Assembly (NCBI GenBank): GCA_023229945.1
Contig: JALNYH010000010.1
Span: 1 to 63,230 of the forward strand
Reading direction: 5' to 3'
Length of the DNA: 63,230 bases
Origin: Arcobacteraceae bacterium
Lineage (GTDB): Bacteria > Campylobacterota > Campylobacteria > Campylobacterales > Arcobacteraceae
The notes beneath the pieces were generated by a model, which was given only the letters and a program-made list of their open reading frames with translations, searched no databases and was not told the DNA's origin. Both the position numbers and the translations under genes were made by a program. Numbering within the stretch: the stretch's first letter is position 1; each line of letters opens with the position of its first letter. Positions 25,899 to 35,281 of the stretch are shown one piece after another.

Positions 25899-27593
25899 AT
25901 GATTTCCAAAATTTCTAACTTTCTCAAAGAATTTACCCCAGAATCTTATCTCGTACTAAAACAAGGATACAAGAAAGAATATTTTAGTGGTGATATGTTT
26001 TCAGGAATTACTGTGGCAATTGTTGCCTTACCTCTTGCGATGGCTTTTGCAATAGCTAGTGGAGTTGAGCCAGAAAAAGGTTTGATTACCGCCATAGTTG
26101 CTGGTATCTTGATATCACTTTTTGGTGGAAGTCGTGTACAAATCGGAGGACCAACTGGTGCGTTTGTTGTAATTATCTATGATATTGTACTAAGACATGG
26201 GTATGAAGGACTAGCAATTGCTACACTTATGGCTGGTGTTATACTTATTATGATGGGATTTCTTCGTTTTGGTGCAGTTTTGAAATACATACCCTACCCT
26301 GTAATCACAGGATTTACAACTGGAATTGCTGTAATTATATTTTCTTCAACAATAAAAGACTTTTTTGGATTTAATATATCAGAACTTCCTGCTGATTTCA
26401 TTGGTAAATGGGTTGAATATGTTTCCCATGTTGGTGAAATCAACTTTGTAAGTGTTGCTATTGCACTTATTTCTATTTTTATAATTATTTACACAAAAAA
26501 AATATTTTCCAAAATTCCAGGACCTATAGTAGCTGTTATCATAGCAAGTATTATAGTATATATGTTTGGCTTAAATGTAGATACAATAGAATCAAGATTT
26601 GGCTCAATACCTAATACTCTCCCAATGCCATCAATTCCTAGCTTTACATTCGAGCAAATAAAAGAGCTAATTCCAGCAGCCACAACCATAGCACTTCTAG
26701 CAGCGATAGAATCACTTCTTTGTGCAGTAGTTGCTGATGGTATGACAGGACAACGCCACAAGTCAAATACAGAGCTTGTAGGGCAAGGTATAGCTAATAT
26801 TGGTTCCATATTATTTGGTGGAATTGCAGCAACAGGAGCAATTGCAAGAACTGCTACCAATGTCAAAGCTGGGGCAAAGACTCCCTTATCTGGAATTATT
26901 CATGCTGTATTTGTATTTATATTTATGTTTGCATTAGCTGGTATTATCATCAAAATACCTATGGCAACACTTGCAGCAATTCTTATCATAGTATCATGGA
27001 ATATGAGTGAAATAGAACATTTCAAACATATTCTAAAAGGTCCAAGAAGTGATGCTGCAGTACTTATGGTGACTTTTTTATTGACTGTTTTGGTAGACTT
27101 GACGGTAGCTGTGCAAGTGGGTGTTGTTTTGGCTGCACTTTTATTTATCAAAAGAATTACAGAAGTAACCCAAATACAAGACAACAAAGTACAATTTAAT
27201 GAATTTTATAGCACTGATGAAGATATCATAGATGACCCTGACGCTACGAATAAAAAGAAAATTCCTGATGGCGTAGAGGTTTATGAGATAAATGGACCTT
27301 TTTTCTTTGGTATTGCAGATAGACTTCAAACTGTTCTTGATAATATTGAAGAAAAACCAAAAGTTTTTATTCTAAGAATGAGAAAAGTTCCAGTTATTGA
27401 TGCTACTGCTATGCACGCTCTTAGTGAGTTTTATGCAAATTGTAGAAAAAATGATACTTGGCTAATACTTTCTGGTGTAAATCATAATGTAGAAAAAATA
27501 CTTTCAAAATCACAATTTTTCAAAAAATTTGATAGAAAATTTGTGGCAAAAAATATAGATGAAGCTCTCAAGCTTACGGATGAGTTATTGTAA
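25899..27593 (+). CDS. SulP family inorganic anion transporter with STAS domain
   Basis: This is a 564-residue transporter. The SulP membrane domain spans about residues 25-420 (FSGITVAIVALPLAMAFAIA, VQIGGPTGAFVVIIY, GGIAATGAIARTATNVKAGA). A cytoplasmic STAS domain spans about 445-560, with VPVIDATAMHALSEF at the regulatory loop. The family moves sulfate, bicarbonate or other anions; the substrate cannot be told here. It has its own TATAAT box at 25860-25865, so it is transcribed separately from the acidic-protein gene. Downstream lies a group of REP-like hairpins. Confidence 0.92.
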   Translation: MISKISNFLKEFTPESYLVLKQGYKKEYFSGDMFSGITVAIVALPLAMAFAIASGVEPEKGLITAIVAGILISLFGGSRVQIGGPTGAFVVIIYDIVLRHGYEGLAIATLMAGVILIMMGFLRFGAVLKYIPYPVITGFTTGIAVIIFSSTIKDFFGFNISELPADFIGKWVEYVSHVGEINFVSVAIALISIFIIIYTKKIFSKIPGPIVAVIIASIIVYMFGLNVDTIESRFGSIPNTLPMPSIPSFTFEQIKELIPAATTIALLAAIESLLCAVVADGMTGQRHKSNTELVGQGIANIGSILFGGIAATGAIARTATNVKAGAKTPLSGIIHAVFVFIFMFALAGIIIKIPMATLAAILIIVSWNMSEIEHFKHILKGPRSDAAVLMVTFLLTVLVDLTVAVQVGVVLAALLFIKRITEVTQIQDNKVQFNEFYSTDEDIIDDPDATNKKKIPDGVEVYEINGPFFFGIADRLQTVLDNIEEKPKVFILRMRKVPVIDATAMHALSEFYANCRKNDTWLILSGVNHNVEKILSKSQFFKKFDRKFVAKNIDEALKLTDELL

Positions 27594-27620
27594 GCGGGGG
27601 AAAGTGCTGAGGTGCTGAGA

Positions 27621-27718
27621 TAATAGATTCCGTGCTTGAAACGGAATCTATTATGTTCTGGATTCCGTGTCAAGCACGGAATGACAATTTTTGGATTCCC
27701 TATCAAACACTAAATGAC
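27621..27718. repeat. Cluster of three REP-like palindromes
   Basis: Three copies lie in a row between the SulP and recombinase genes. Copy 1 (27621-27653) is a perfect 13-bp stem with loop GCTTGAA, inverted relative to the others. Copy 2 (27660-27685) has stem ATTCCGTG/CACGGAAT around loop TCAAG, followed by GAC. Copy 3 (27693-27718) is a decayed version. A fourth copy lies at 45447. The hairpins may also end transcription of the SulP gene. Confidence 0.75.
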
Positions 27719-27740
27719 AGATTAAATGAATACCAGCCTA

Positions 27741-28412
27741 TTAACTAGCTATTTGAGATGACTCCTTGTCATCTTCGCCATCAAGTACATTTGAAGCACT
27801 CATATCCCTTAGCCCTCTTTTTTTGATATAGTTGTTTAGCCCTATATGATTATTGTATCCTAGAAGTTTAGATATCTTTCTAGTAGATAAGCCTATCCCT
27901 AAAAGTTCTTCTATTCTTTGTTTTTGTTTGTCAAATTTTGATTTTTGGATAGTACCTTTTGGTTTACCAAGATGTATACCATCTATTTTTTTGGCAGTTA
28001 ATGCCTCTTTAGTTCTAATACTCATCAAATCTCTTTCAAGCTTTAAAGTCATACTAATCACTCCCAATATCATCTTAGTAAGCATATCTTTATCACTTAC
28101 TAAATCTAGATTTTGTTTGATTACAAAAACTCTAACACCTTTTGATAAAAGTTTCTTTAGAATATCCAAAATCACCTCAGTAGTTCTACCTAGAACATGC
28201 AAATCATGAATATATAATACATTACCCTTTTCGCAATTTGAACATAGGGTTGCCATATTTTCTTCTTGAGAAGGTACACTTATCTCAACATTGATACTAT
28301 CATCTAAACTTATTTTGTTTTCTTTTAGGTATGCTAGTATTCCTCTACTTTGTTCTACTGTGTATTCAGAATTGTTTTTATTTACTCTGATGAAAGCAAT
28401 ATTTTTTGACAT
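27741..28412 (-). CDS. Serine recombinase homologue lacking the catalytic serine
   Basis: This 223-residue protein has the resolvase/invertase layout: an N-terminal catalytic-fold domain to about residue 140 (ERDLMSIRTKEALTAKK at its end), HLGKPKGTIQKSKFDKQ, and a C-terminal helix-turn-helix GLSTRKISKLLGYNNHIGLN. In active enzymes the first strand reads RVS with the nucleophilic serine. Here it reads FIRVNKNN, so position 11 is Asn. The usual D-x-R-x-x-R block is also altered (DLHVLGRTT). It is therefore probably unable to cut DNA and may act as a DNA-binding regulator. It has a good AAAGGAG site and an acidic C-terminal tail. Confidence 0.82.
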   Translation of the reverse strand: MSKNIAFIRVNKNNSEYTVEQSRGILAYLKENKISLDDSINVEISVPSQEENMATLCSNCEKGNVLYIHDLHVLGRTTEVILDILKKLLSKGVRVFVIKQNLDLVSDKDMLTKMILGVISMTLKLERDLMSIRTKEALTAKKIDGIHLGKPKGTIQKSKFDKQKQRIEELLGIGLSTRKISKLLGYNNHIGLNNYIKKRGLRDMSASNVLDGEDDKESSQIAS

Positions 28413-28624
28413 AAAACTACTCCTTTATTAATTAGACATTTTGAAATATATATAATAAGATTTTAAAACATATTATATAATTTTATGCCTTTAACTCTTA
28501 TACGAAATGTTAACATAAATAAGTTTAAACTAACCTTAAGAAATGCCTTAGTAATAAAAAAGAACTAATCATTTTAAAAGCAAAAAAAAGTTAAAATCTT
28601 AAAAAATAAAAAAAAGGTTTTTTT

Positions 28625-29179
28625 GTGAAATTAATTGTAGGGATTACTGGAGCTAGCGGGGCTAAACTTGGACTCAAATTTGTCTCTTTACTTCCAAAAG
28701 ATATTGAAACTTTTGTAGTATTATCAGATAGTGCAAAAATTGCTTTACAATGTGAAGAAAATATTGATTTTACACAACAAACTAATGAATATATGGTGTA
28801 TAATGATAATGATATATCTGCACCCATTGCATCAGGTTCATTTGGGTGTGATAGTATGATAATACTTCCATGTTCTATGAATACTTTGGCAAAATGTAGT
28901 GTTGGGATATCGGATACTTTAATTACAAGGTCTTTTAGTGTGATGCTAAAAGAAAAAAAGAAAACTATCCTCGCACCTCGTGAAATGCCATATTCTTCGA
29001 TTGCATTGGAGAATATGTTGAAGTTATCAAATCTTGGTGTAATCATAGCACCACCAATGCTTGGATATTATTCAAACCAACAATCCCTTGATGATATGGA
29101 AAATTTCATTATTGGTAAATGGTTTGATTTACTTGGCATTGAAAACAATCTATACAAAAGATGGAAAAGCGAACAATGA
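28625..29179 (+). CDS. ubiX: Flavin prenyltransferase UbiX
   Basis: This 184-residue protein begins KLIVGITGASGAKLGLKF, the FMN-binding loop of UbiX/Pad1. It also has APIASGSFGCDSMIILPCSM and CSVGISDTLITRSFSVMLKE. UbiX makes prenylated FMN, the cofactor of UbiD-type decarboxylases. Start is GTG 28625 with AAAGG upstream. It is the first gene of a tightly packed operon (ATGA overlap with coaD). Length is typical. Confidence 0.92.
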   Translation: MKLIVGITGASGAKLGLKFVSLLPKDIETFVVLSDSAKIALQCEENIDFTQQTNEYMVYNDNDISAPIASGSFGCDSMIILPCSMNTLAKCSVGISDTLITRSFSVMLKEKKKTILAPREMPYSSIALENMLKLSNLGVIIAPPMLGYYSNQQSLDDMENFIIGKWFDLLGIENNLYKRWKSEQ

Positions 29180-29646
29180 AACAAATACTAAAAAAAGCCA
29201 TATATTGTGGTACTTTTGACCCTATTACAAACGGTCATATGGATATAATACACCGCTCACTTGGTGTTTTTGATGAAATCATCTTAGGAATAGCCCAGTC
29301 AAAAAGTAAAAATACAATGTTTGACTTAGAAAAAAGGATTCATTTAGCACAAGTTGCAACGAAAGGTCTTAATGTCAAAGTAATTGGATTTGATACACTT
29401 TTGGTTGAGTTTGCAAAACAACAAGAAATATTTAATATAGTAAGAGGACTTAGAGCAATTAGTGATTTTGAATATGAATTACAAATGGGGTATGCAAATT
29501 CTAGCTTGGATGATAGGATAGACACGGTTTATTTTATGCCAACGCTTAAAAATGCCTTTGTAAGCTCTAGTGTAGTGAGAGAACTACTCAAATTCAAAGC
29601 AGATATTTCGCACTTAGTCCCAAAAGAGGTAATAAAATGTATATAG
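29176..29646 (+). CDS. coaD: Phosphopantetheine adenylyltransferase
   Basis: This 156-residue enzyme of coenzyme A synthesis has AIYCGTFDPITNGHMDIIHR (the T/HxGH nucleotidyl-transfer motif), IVRGLRAISDFEYELQMGYA and FVSSSVVRELLKF. ATG 29176 is preferred because it forms an ATGA overlap with ubiX; ATG 29161 would extend the protein by five atypical residues. It overlaps tmk by 10 bases. The place between ubiX and tmk matches Campylobacter. Confidence 0.94.
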   Translation: MKQILKKAIYCGTFDPITNGHMDIIHRSLGVFDEIILGIAQSKSKNTMFDLEKRIHLAQVATKGLNVKVIGFDTLLVEFAKQQEIFNIVRGLRAISDFEYELQMGYANSSLDDRIDTVYFMPTLKNAFVSSSVVRELLKFKADISHLVPKEVIKCI

Positions 29647-30203
29647 CAATAGAAGGTATTGACACAGCTGGCAAATCAACACAATATGAACTCCTTCAGA
29701 TACTTTATCCAGATGCTATCTTTACAAAAGAACCAGGTGGTACTGAGCTAGGAGTCAAACTAAGAGCTATGGCACTTGGTGGTGAAGCCAAATCAAAAGT
29801 AGCTGAAATGTTTTTATTTTTGGCAGATCGTGCTGAGCATATAGATGAAATAATAAGACCCAATAAAGACAAACTAATCATAAGTGATAGAAGTTTGATT
29901 TCAGGGATTGCATATGCAAAAGATTTTCCTATGGAGATGACTTTGGTACTAAATCTTATAGCAACATCAAATCATTTACCAAAAAAAGTAGTATTATTAG
30001 AGCTAAGTGAAAAAGAACTCACAAAAAGGCTATCAGCTAAAGTAAATGATTCTATAGAATCAAGAGGGACACAATATTTGCTTGATATTCAACAAAGAAT
30101 GAAGCAAACGATTTTAAAACTTGGGATTGATTTCAAATTTATTGATGCAAGTCTGAGTATAACCCAAATACACAAAGAAATAAAGGAATTCATAGATGGT
30201 TAA
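29637..30203 (+). CDS. tmk: Thymidylate kinase
   Basis: This 188-residue P-loop kinase has MYIAIEGIDTAGKSTQYELL as Walker A, TKEPGGTELG as the DR-like P-loop partner, LFLADRAEHI and ISDRSLISGIAYA. It phosphorylates dTMP to dTDP and so also supplies dTTP for rmlA. It overlaps hisS by 8 bases. The length is slightly short but within the range seen in Campylobacterota. Confidence 0.94.
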   Translation: MYIAIEGIDTAGKSTQYELLQILYPDAIFTKEPGGTELGVKLRAMALGGEAKSKVAEMFLFLADRAEHIDEIIRPNKDKLIISDRSLISGIAYAKDFPMEMTLVLNLIATSNHLPKKVVLLELSEKELTKRLSAKVNDSIESRGTQYLLDIQQRMKQTILKLGIDFKFIDASLSITQIHKEIKEFIDG

Positions 30204-31422
30204 AAGCATTCAAAGCTTAAGAGGGATGAAAGATATTATAGATGATGATAGTAAGCTTTTTACATATTTTATTGAAAATGCTTCAAAAATAGCAAGAAAT
30301 TATGGCTTTTCATATATTCAAACTCCACTTTTAGAAGAAACTGCACTATTTAAAAGAAGCGTAGGAGAAAGTTCAGATATTGTAAATAAAGAGATGTATC
30401 AATTTATTGACAAAGGTGAAAATGATGTTTGTCTTCGTCCAGAAGGGACTGCTGGAGTTGTTAGATGTTTTATTCAAAACAAGTTTGATAAAGCAGGAGC
30501 ATCTAAAAGATGGTTTTACAATGGTGCTATGTTTAGGTACGAGCGACCTCAAAAAGGGAGACTTAGACAATTTCACCAATTTGGTGCAGAATCATTTGGA
30601 TTTTCTAGTGTATATGAAGATGCAAATATTATAATGATGATAAAAGATATTTTCAACTTTTTTGGAATAAAACATAAGCTTGTACTAAACTCTCTTGGCT
30701 GTAGCGTGTGTATGCCTCCATATAAAGAGACTCTTGTATCAAAGCTTGAAGTCATAAAAGATGATTTATGCGGTGATTGTAATAAAAGGATTATTACAAA
30801 TCCTATAAGAGTTCTTGATTGTAAGATTGATAGTTGTAAAGAGCTTTTAAAGGATATGCCTAAGATTACTGATAGTTTATGTCAAGATTGTAATAAAGAT
30901 TTTGAACAGTTAAAACAGATTTTAACTAAAAATAATATATCATTTGACATTGATTCCAATTTGGTTCGTGGACTTGATTATTATAACAAAACTGCATTTG
31001 AATTTGTAAGTAGTGAAATAGGCTCACAAAACGCAATAGCAGGTGGAGGAAGATACGATAAACTTGTAGAATTCCTAGGTGGTAAAGCGACAAGTGCTGT
31101 TGGTTTTGCTATAGGAATAGAGCGTGTTTTAGAACTTATCAAATATAGTGATATAAATGATGATGTTTATTATTTTGGTGCTATGACTGACGAAGGAATT
31201 GAGAAAATATTTTCAAAATCTTATGAATTTAAAGCCAAAAATAAGACTTTGATAGAATATAGCTCAAAAAGTTTTATCAAACATATCAACAACGCAGATA
31301 AACTAGGAGCTACCATAGTAGCACTTATTGGAGAAGATGAGCTAAAGAACGATACAGTTTTTGTAAAAAATTTAAAAACAAAAGAAGAATTTACTATACC
31401 ATTTAAGGATTTTAAAAATTGA
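30196..31422 (+). CDS. hisS: Histidine--tRNA ligase
   Basis: This 408-residue class II aminoacyl-tRNA synthetase has SLRGMKDI at the start, motif 2 MFRYERPQKGRLRQFHQFG, the histidine-A loop VRGLDYYNKTAFEFV, GGGRYDKL and motif 3 AVGFAIGIERVLEL. A C-terminal anticodon-binding domain follows from about residue 320. It charges tRNA-His in the cytoplasm. It shares four bases with speA (stop overlapping a TTG start). Confidence 0.95.
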   Translation: MVKSIQSLRGMKDIIDDDSKLFTYFIENASKIARNYGFSYIQTPLLEETALFKRSVGESSDIVNKEMYQFIDKGENDVCLRPEGTAGVVRCFIQNKFDKAGASKRWFYNGAMFRYERPQKGRLRQFHQFGAESFGFSSVYEDANIIMMIKDIFNFFGIKHKLVLNSLGCSVCMPPYKETLVSKLEVIKDDLCGDCNKRIITNPIRVLDCKIDSCKELLKDMPKITDSLCQDCNKDFEQLKQILTKNNISFDIDSNLVRGLDYYNKTAFEFVSSEIGSQNAIAGGGRYDKLVEFLGGKATSAVGFAIGIERVLELIKYSDINDDVYYFGAMTDEGIEKIFSKSYEFKAKNKTLIEYSSKSFIKHINNADKLGATIVALIGEDELKNDTVFVKNLKTKEEFTIPFKDFKN

Positions 31423-33221
31423 ATAGATACGGATTGCACTTATGGGGTGATGACAATTTCATCATAGAAGAGGGAAAAGTTAAGGTTAACTATGCTGATA
31501 AACCAGCTTTAATAGATTTGATATCAAAGATAAGAGATGATGGTCATCGTGGTCCATTGTTACTTAGATTTCCACATATTACAGACAAGCAAATAGATAA
31601 ACTTTATACAACATTTAATAAATCTATTAAAGAATATGATTATAAAGGGACATTTAATGCTGTCTTTCCTTTAAAAGTAAATCAATTCCCAAACTTTTTA
31701 TTTCCTCTAATTGAAAGTGGTGAGAAATACAACTACGGTCTTGAAGCTGGAAGTAAAGCAGAGCTTATCCTTGCTATGGCATACAACAATGAAGATGCAC
31801 CAATAACAGTAAATGGCTTCAAAGATAAAGAGATGATTATACTAGGCTTTATAGCAAAAACTATGGGCTATAACATCACACTCACAATAGAAGGACTAAC
31901 TGAACTTGAAACAATTGTAGAAGTATACAATGAATTCGATATGGCTTGCCCTGATATTGGTCTTCGTGTAAGACTACATAGTGGTGGGAGTGGTGTGTGG
32001 GCCAAAAGTGGTGGGATTGATTCTAAATTTGGACTAAGTTCAACGGAAATACTAGAAGCTTTTGGAATATTAAAAGCCAACAATATGGTTGAGCAATTAA
32101 CAATGATTCATTTCCATATAGGCTCAGCTATGCACACTATAGCACCTCTTAAAAAAGCCCTTAGAGAATCAGGACACATTTATGCAGAATTAAAACAAAT
32201 GGGTGCTACAAAGCTTGAAAACATCAATATTGGTGGAGGACTTGCTATTGAATATTCACAATTTGAAAGAACTAGAGCATATTCACTTGAAGAATTTAGT
32301 AATGATGTTGTTTTTACATTAAACTTTATTGCAAAACAAAAAGGGGTAAAAGAACCTAATATTTTCACTGAATCTGGTAGATTTATAGCAGCTCCTTCTA
32401 CTGTTTTGATAACTCCAGTATTAGAACTGTTTTCATCAGAGTATGAAAAGGAAAACCTCCTATTAAAAGATACAAATCCGCCACTAATTAAAGAGCTATA
32501 TGATTTATACAATGATATGAGAGAAGAAACTGCACTGGAGTTTATGCACGATGCACTCGACCATCTTGAATCTGTACTTACACTTTTTGATTTGGGTTAT
32601 ATTGATTTACAAGATAGAAGCAATGCAGAGATATTGGCTCACCTCATTACAAAGAAAGCTATACAATTACTCTCCCTTAAAGATTATACAGAGTTAAAAA
32701 GAATCAATGAAAAAATACAAGAAAAATATCTTCTTAATTTTTCTATATTCCAATCATTACCAGACTTTTGGGGTATTGATCAAGAGTTCCCAGTGATGCC
32801 TATTACTCACCTAGATGAAAAACCAACAAGAAGTGCATCTTTGTGGGATATCACTTGTGATAGTGATGGAGAGATAGAATTTGATAGTAAAAAACCTCTT
32901 TATTTGCATGATATAGATTTAGAAAAAGAAGACTATTTCTTGGCATTTTTCCTTGTTGGTGCATATCAAGATATTTTGGGAATGAAACACAATCTATTTT
33001 CACATCCAACAGAAGCTGATATTGTTTTCAAAAAAGGCTCAGCTGAAATCAAAAACTTACTAAAATCTCAAAAAATAATAGATGTTTTAGAAGATATTGA
33101 TTATGATGTGATAGATTTAAAAAGTAGATTAAAAAGTAAACTTCACAAAAACAATAAAGTATATAAAATGTTAGATAAATTTATCAATGATACAACTTAT
33201 CTGAAAACAACAAAGTGTTAA
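31419..33221 (+). CDS. speA: Biosynthetic arginine decarboxylase
   Basis: This 600-residue PLP enzyme of the SpeA type has the Schiff-base lysine in FNAVFPLKVNQ, then YGLEAGSKAELILAMA, IHFHIGSAMH, NINIGGGLAIEYS and FTESGRFIAAPS. It converts arginine to agmatine for polyamine synthesis. The start is TTG 31419, overlapping the hisS stop. The protein is about 30-50 residues shorter than E. coli SpeA, as usual in this phylum. Confidence 0.94.
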   Translation: MNRYGLHLWGDDNFIIEEGKVKVNYADKPALIDLISKIRDDGHRGPLLLRFPHITDKQIDKLYTTFNKSIKEYDYKGTFNAVFPLKVNQFPNFLFPLIESGEKYNYGLEAGSKAELILAMAYNNEDAPITVNGFKDKEMIILGFIAKTMGYNITLTIEGLTELETIVEVYNEFDMACPDIGLRVRLHSGGSGVWAKSGGIDSKFGLSSTEILEAFGILKANNMVEQLTMIHFHIGSAMHTIAPLKKALRESGHIYAELKQMGATKLENINIGGGLAIEYSQFERTRAYSLEEFSNDVVFTLNFIAKQKGVKEPNIFTESGRFIAAPSTVLITPVLELFSSEYEKENLLLKDTNPPLIKELYDLYNDMREETALEFMHDALDHLESVLTLFDLGYIDLQDRSNAEILAHLITKKAIQLLSLKDYTELKRINEKIQEKYLLNFSIFQSLPDFWGIDQEFPVMPITHLDEKPTRSASLWDITCDSDGEIEFDSKKPLYLHDIDLEKEDYFLAFFLVGAYQDILGMKHNLFSHPTEADIVFKKGSAEIKNLLKSQKIIDVLEDIDYDVIDLKSRLKSKLHKNNKVYKMLDKFINDTTYLKTTKC

Positions 33222-33223
33222 CA

Positions 33224-33949
33224 ATGGAAAATCCATCATTACTAGAGCTAATCAAAGAGGACTTTTGCTTACCAAAAAACAATGACCCAGCTTATAGATC
33301 TAGTTTTGAGCTTGTTTTTAATTACCCTGGAATTTGGGCTATTATAAACTATCGATTATCAAATGCACTTTATAAAAATGGATTTACAAGGCTTGCTAGA
33401 ATTTTATCAGGATTAAGTCAATTTTTGACAAACACTGATATCCATCCAGCTTGTACTATAGGAAGAAGAGTGTTTTTAGACCACGCTTTTGGTGTAGTAA
33501 TTGGTGAAACTGCCGTTATTGGTGATGATGTACTTATATATCAAGGAGTGACTCTTGGAGGTGTTAGTCTAAGCCATGGCAAACGACACCCTACAATTTG
33601 CTCAAATGTCACAATTGGAGCTGGAGCAAAAATTCTCGGAAATATAACAGTTGGTGAAAATAGTAAAGTTGGAGCTAATTCTGTAGTAATTACTGATGTC
33701 CCTATCTCATCAACCGCTGTTGGTGTACCTGCTAGGATAATCAAGCGAAAAGATACTCACAATCTACTTGATCACAATGACTTACCAGATATTTCAAAAG
33801 AGATGTTTGGATATTTATTAAAAAGAGTAGCAATATTGGAACATGCTCTTACAGATAAAGCTTGTATAGATATAAGCACAAAAGATAATGAGTTGGATGA
33901 AATTTACAAAAACTTTATAGAAGCTATGATGACCAAAGATGTTAAATGA
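33224..33949 (+). CDS. cysE: Serine O-acetyltransferase
   Basis: This 241-residue left-handed beta-helix acetyltransferase has DIHPACTIGRRVFLDHAFGV with the catalytic histidine, IGETAVIGDDVLIYQGVTLG and the hexapeptide repeats to VPISSTAVGVPARII. It makes O-acetylserine for cysteine synthesis. ATG 33224 follows the speA stop by 2 bases; the open frame starting at 33215 would overlap speA. An ATGA junction couples it to the TSUP transporter gene. Confidence 0.94.
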   Translation: MENPSLLELIKEDFCLPKNNDPAYRSSFELVFNYPGIWAIINYRLSNALYKNGFTRLARILSGLSQFLTNTDIHPACTIGRRVFLDHAFGVVIGETAVIGDDVLIYQGVTLGGVSLSHGKRHPTICSNVTIGAGAKILGNITVGENSKVGANSVVITDVPISSTAVGVPARIIKRKDTHNLLDHNDLPDISKEMFGYLLKRVAILEHALTDKACIDISTKDNELDEIYKNFIEAMMTKDVK

Positions 33950-34680
33950 TTGATTTAGTAGGATTTGGGGTATTAACTGGCTTTGTAAGTGGTTTTTTTG
34001 GTGTTGGTGGAGGAATGATTCTTGTTCCTATGCTTTTGTATGCTGGTTTTGTGATGAAAGAGGCTGTTGCAATATCTGTTATGCAGATGGTTTTTAGCTC
34101 TATTTATGGAAGTTACCTCAATTCAAAAACAAATAGAACACTCTTAAAAGATGGTGTTATTATTGGTATTGGTGGGTTTGTAGGTGGATTATTAAGTGGT
34201 GTAATAGTCACTAATGTATCAAATCAGTTCCTAGAATACCTCTTCTTTCTAATTCTTTGTTTTTCTGTATATAGACTTCTTAATGTAAAACCAGCTGGTC
34301 GTGAAGATAGAAAATCTCAAAATAAGCTGATTTTATTTATTATAGGTTTTTTTATAGGGATGATTGCTATGAGTATAGGTGTTGGAGGCTCTGTGATGCT
34401 AACCCCTATTCTATCAAGCTATTTACACTATCCACTAAAAGATGCAGCATCTTTAGGACTATTTTTTGTAGTTTTTAGCTCTATTGCTGGATTTAGCTCA
34501 CTTAGTATTGCTGGCGAAATGCTATATCTTGAAGGTGCTGTGATAGGAATTAGTAGTTTATTGGGTGTATATTTGGGAATAAAAACAAAAAATATCACTA
34601 AAATTACATCATACAAAAAAATAGTACTTGTCCTTTATATTGGAATCTTACTCTCTATGATAAATAGGATATTTTTGTGA
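33946..34680 (+). CDS. TSUP family transporter (TauE/SafE)
   Basis: This 244-residue membrane protein has about eight helices in two similar halves, each opening with a glycine-rich loop: GFVSGFFGVGGGMILVPMLL near residue 12 and FIGMIAMSIGVGGSVMLTPI near residue 140. TSUP proteins move sulfite, sulfoacetate or other small anions. Coupling to cysE suggests a link to sulfur metabolism, which is inference. Confidence 0.85.
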   Translation: MIDLVGFGVLTGFVSGFFGVGGGMILVPMLLYAGFVMKEAVAISVMQMVFSSIYGSYLNSKTNRTLLKDGVIIGIGGFVGGLLSGVIVTNVSNQFLEYLFFLILCFSVYRLLNVKPAGREDRKSQNKLILFIIGFFIGMIAMSIGVGGSVMLTPILSSYLHYPLKDAASLGLFFVVFSSIAGFSSLSIAGEMLYLEGAVIGISSLLGVYLGIKTKNITKITSYKKIVLVLYIGILLSMINRIFL

Positions 34681-34686
34681 TATAAT
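34681..34686 (+). promoter_or_regulatory. -10 box of the lipoprotein gene
   Basis: TATAAT with an upstream TGA (extended -10 form), 30 bases before the ATG. Confidence 0.6.
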
Positions 34687-34716
34687 ACGAAAATTATATA
34701 GCAAAGGTCTTACAAA

Positions 34717-35265
34717 ATGAAATCGTTAATTTTTATATCACTTATGGCTCTTTTATTTGGTGGATGTTCAAGCAAAATACAGCGTCCTTATATAGACAAC
34801 TACTCACTATGCTCTCAAACAATAAGCAATATTATTATAGATAAAGTAACAATTGACAACAAATCAAAAAGTTTATATGTCACTACTAATGAGATAAAGG
34901 CTATATTTGAAAATTCTCTAATACAAAGTGGCTGTTTTTATATTTATCAAGCTGATGATAACAATAAACTACTAGATAATAATACATATATTTTGAATTT
35001 ACAAGCAACAGTATATCAAGAAAATGAAACTACAAAAGAAAATCTTATTAAAGAAGAAAATCAAGAAAAATTAATTATGGTATTTAATATAACAGCTCAT
35101 AGTGGAGAAAAAACTGTAGTTCTCAGTTCAAAAAGTGAACTTTTCTCTACCTCATCAAAAATACTTGGGTTTGAGACAAGTAAAGAGTACTTAGATGATA
35201 AAAATGCACTAATCCAAAGTGCTTCCAAACAAGCTAGTATTGTATTACATGAAAAGCTAAAGTAG
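34717..35265 (+). CDS. Putative lipoprotein
   Basis: This 182-residue protein has a lipoprotein signal peptide (MKSLIFISLMALLFGGC, lipobox LFGGC with Cys17). The mature part, with KVTIDNKSKSLYVTTNEIKA and GCFYIYQADDNNK, resembles small periplasmic or outer-membrane lipoproteins of unknown function in this phylum. It has its own promoter (TATAAT 34681-34686) and an AAGG ribosome site. Its stop lies within a hairpin that could end transcription from both sides. Confidence 0.75.
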   Translation: MKSLIFISLMALLFGGCSSKIQRPYIDNYSLCSQTISNIIIDKVTIDNKSKSLYVTTNEIKAIFENSLIQSGCFYIYQADDNNKLLDNNTYILNLQATVYQENETTKENLIKEENQEKLIMVFNITAHSGEKTVVLSSKSELFSTSSKILGFETSKEYLDDKNALIQSASKQASIVLHEKLK

Positions 35266-35281
35266 GTAAAATTCTACTTTA
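35258..35281. terminator. Hairpin between convergent lipoprotein and MFS genes
   Basis: Arms TAAAGTAG and CTACTTTA (8 bp) with an 8-base loop, followed by TTTG; lies across the lipoprotein stop and could end transcription from both sides. Confidence 0.5.

Noticed and set aside
28413..28624. Possible extra gene or riboswitch upstream of ubiX
   Set aside because: A-rich sequence without stable hairpins; it probably contains only the divergent promoters of the recombinase and ubiX genes.
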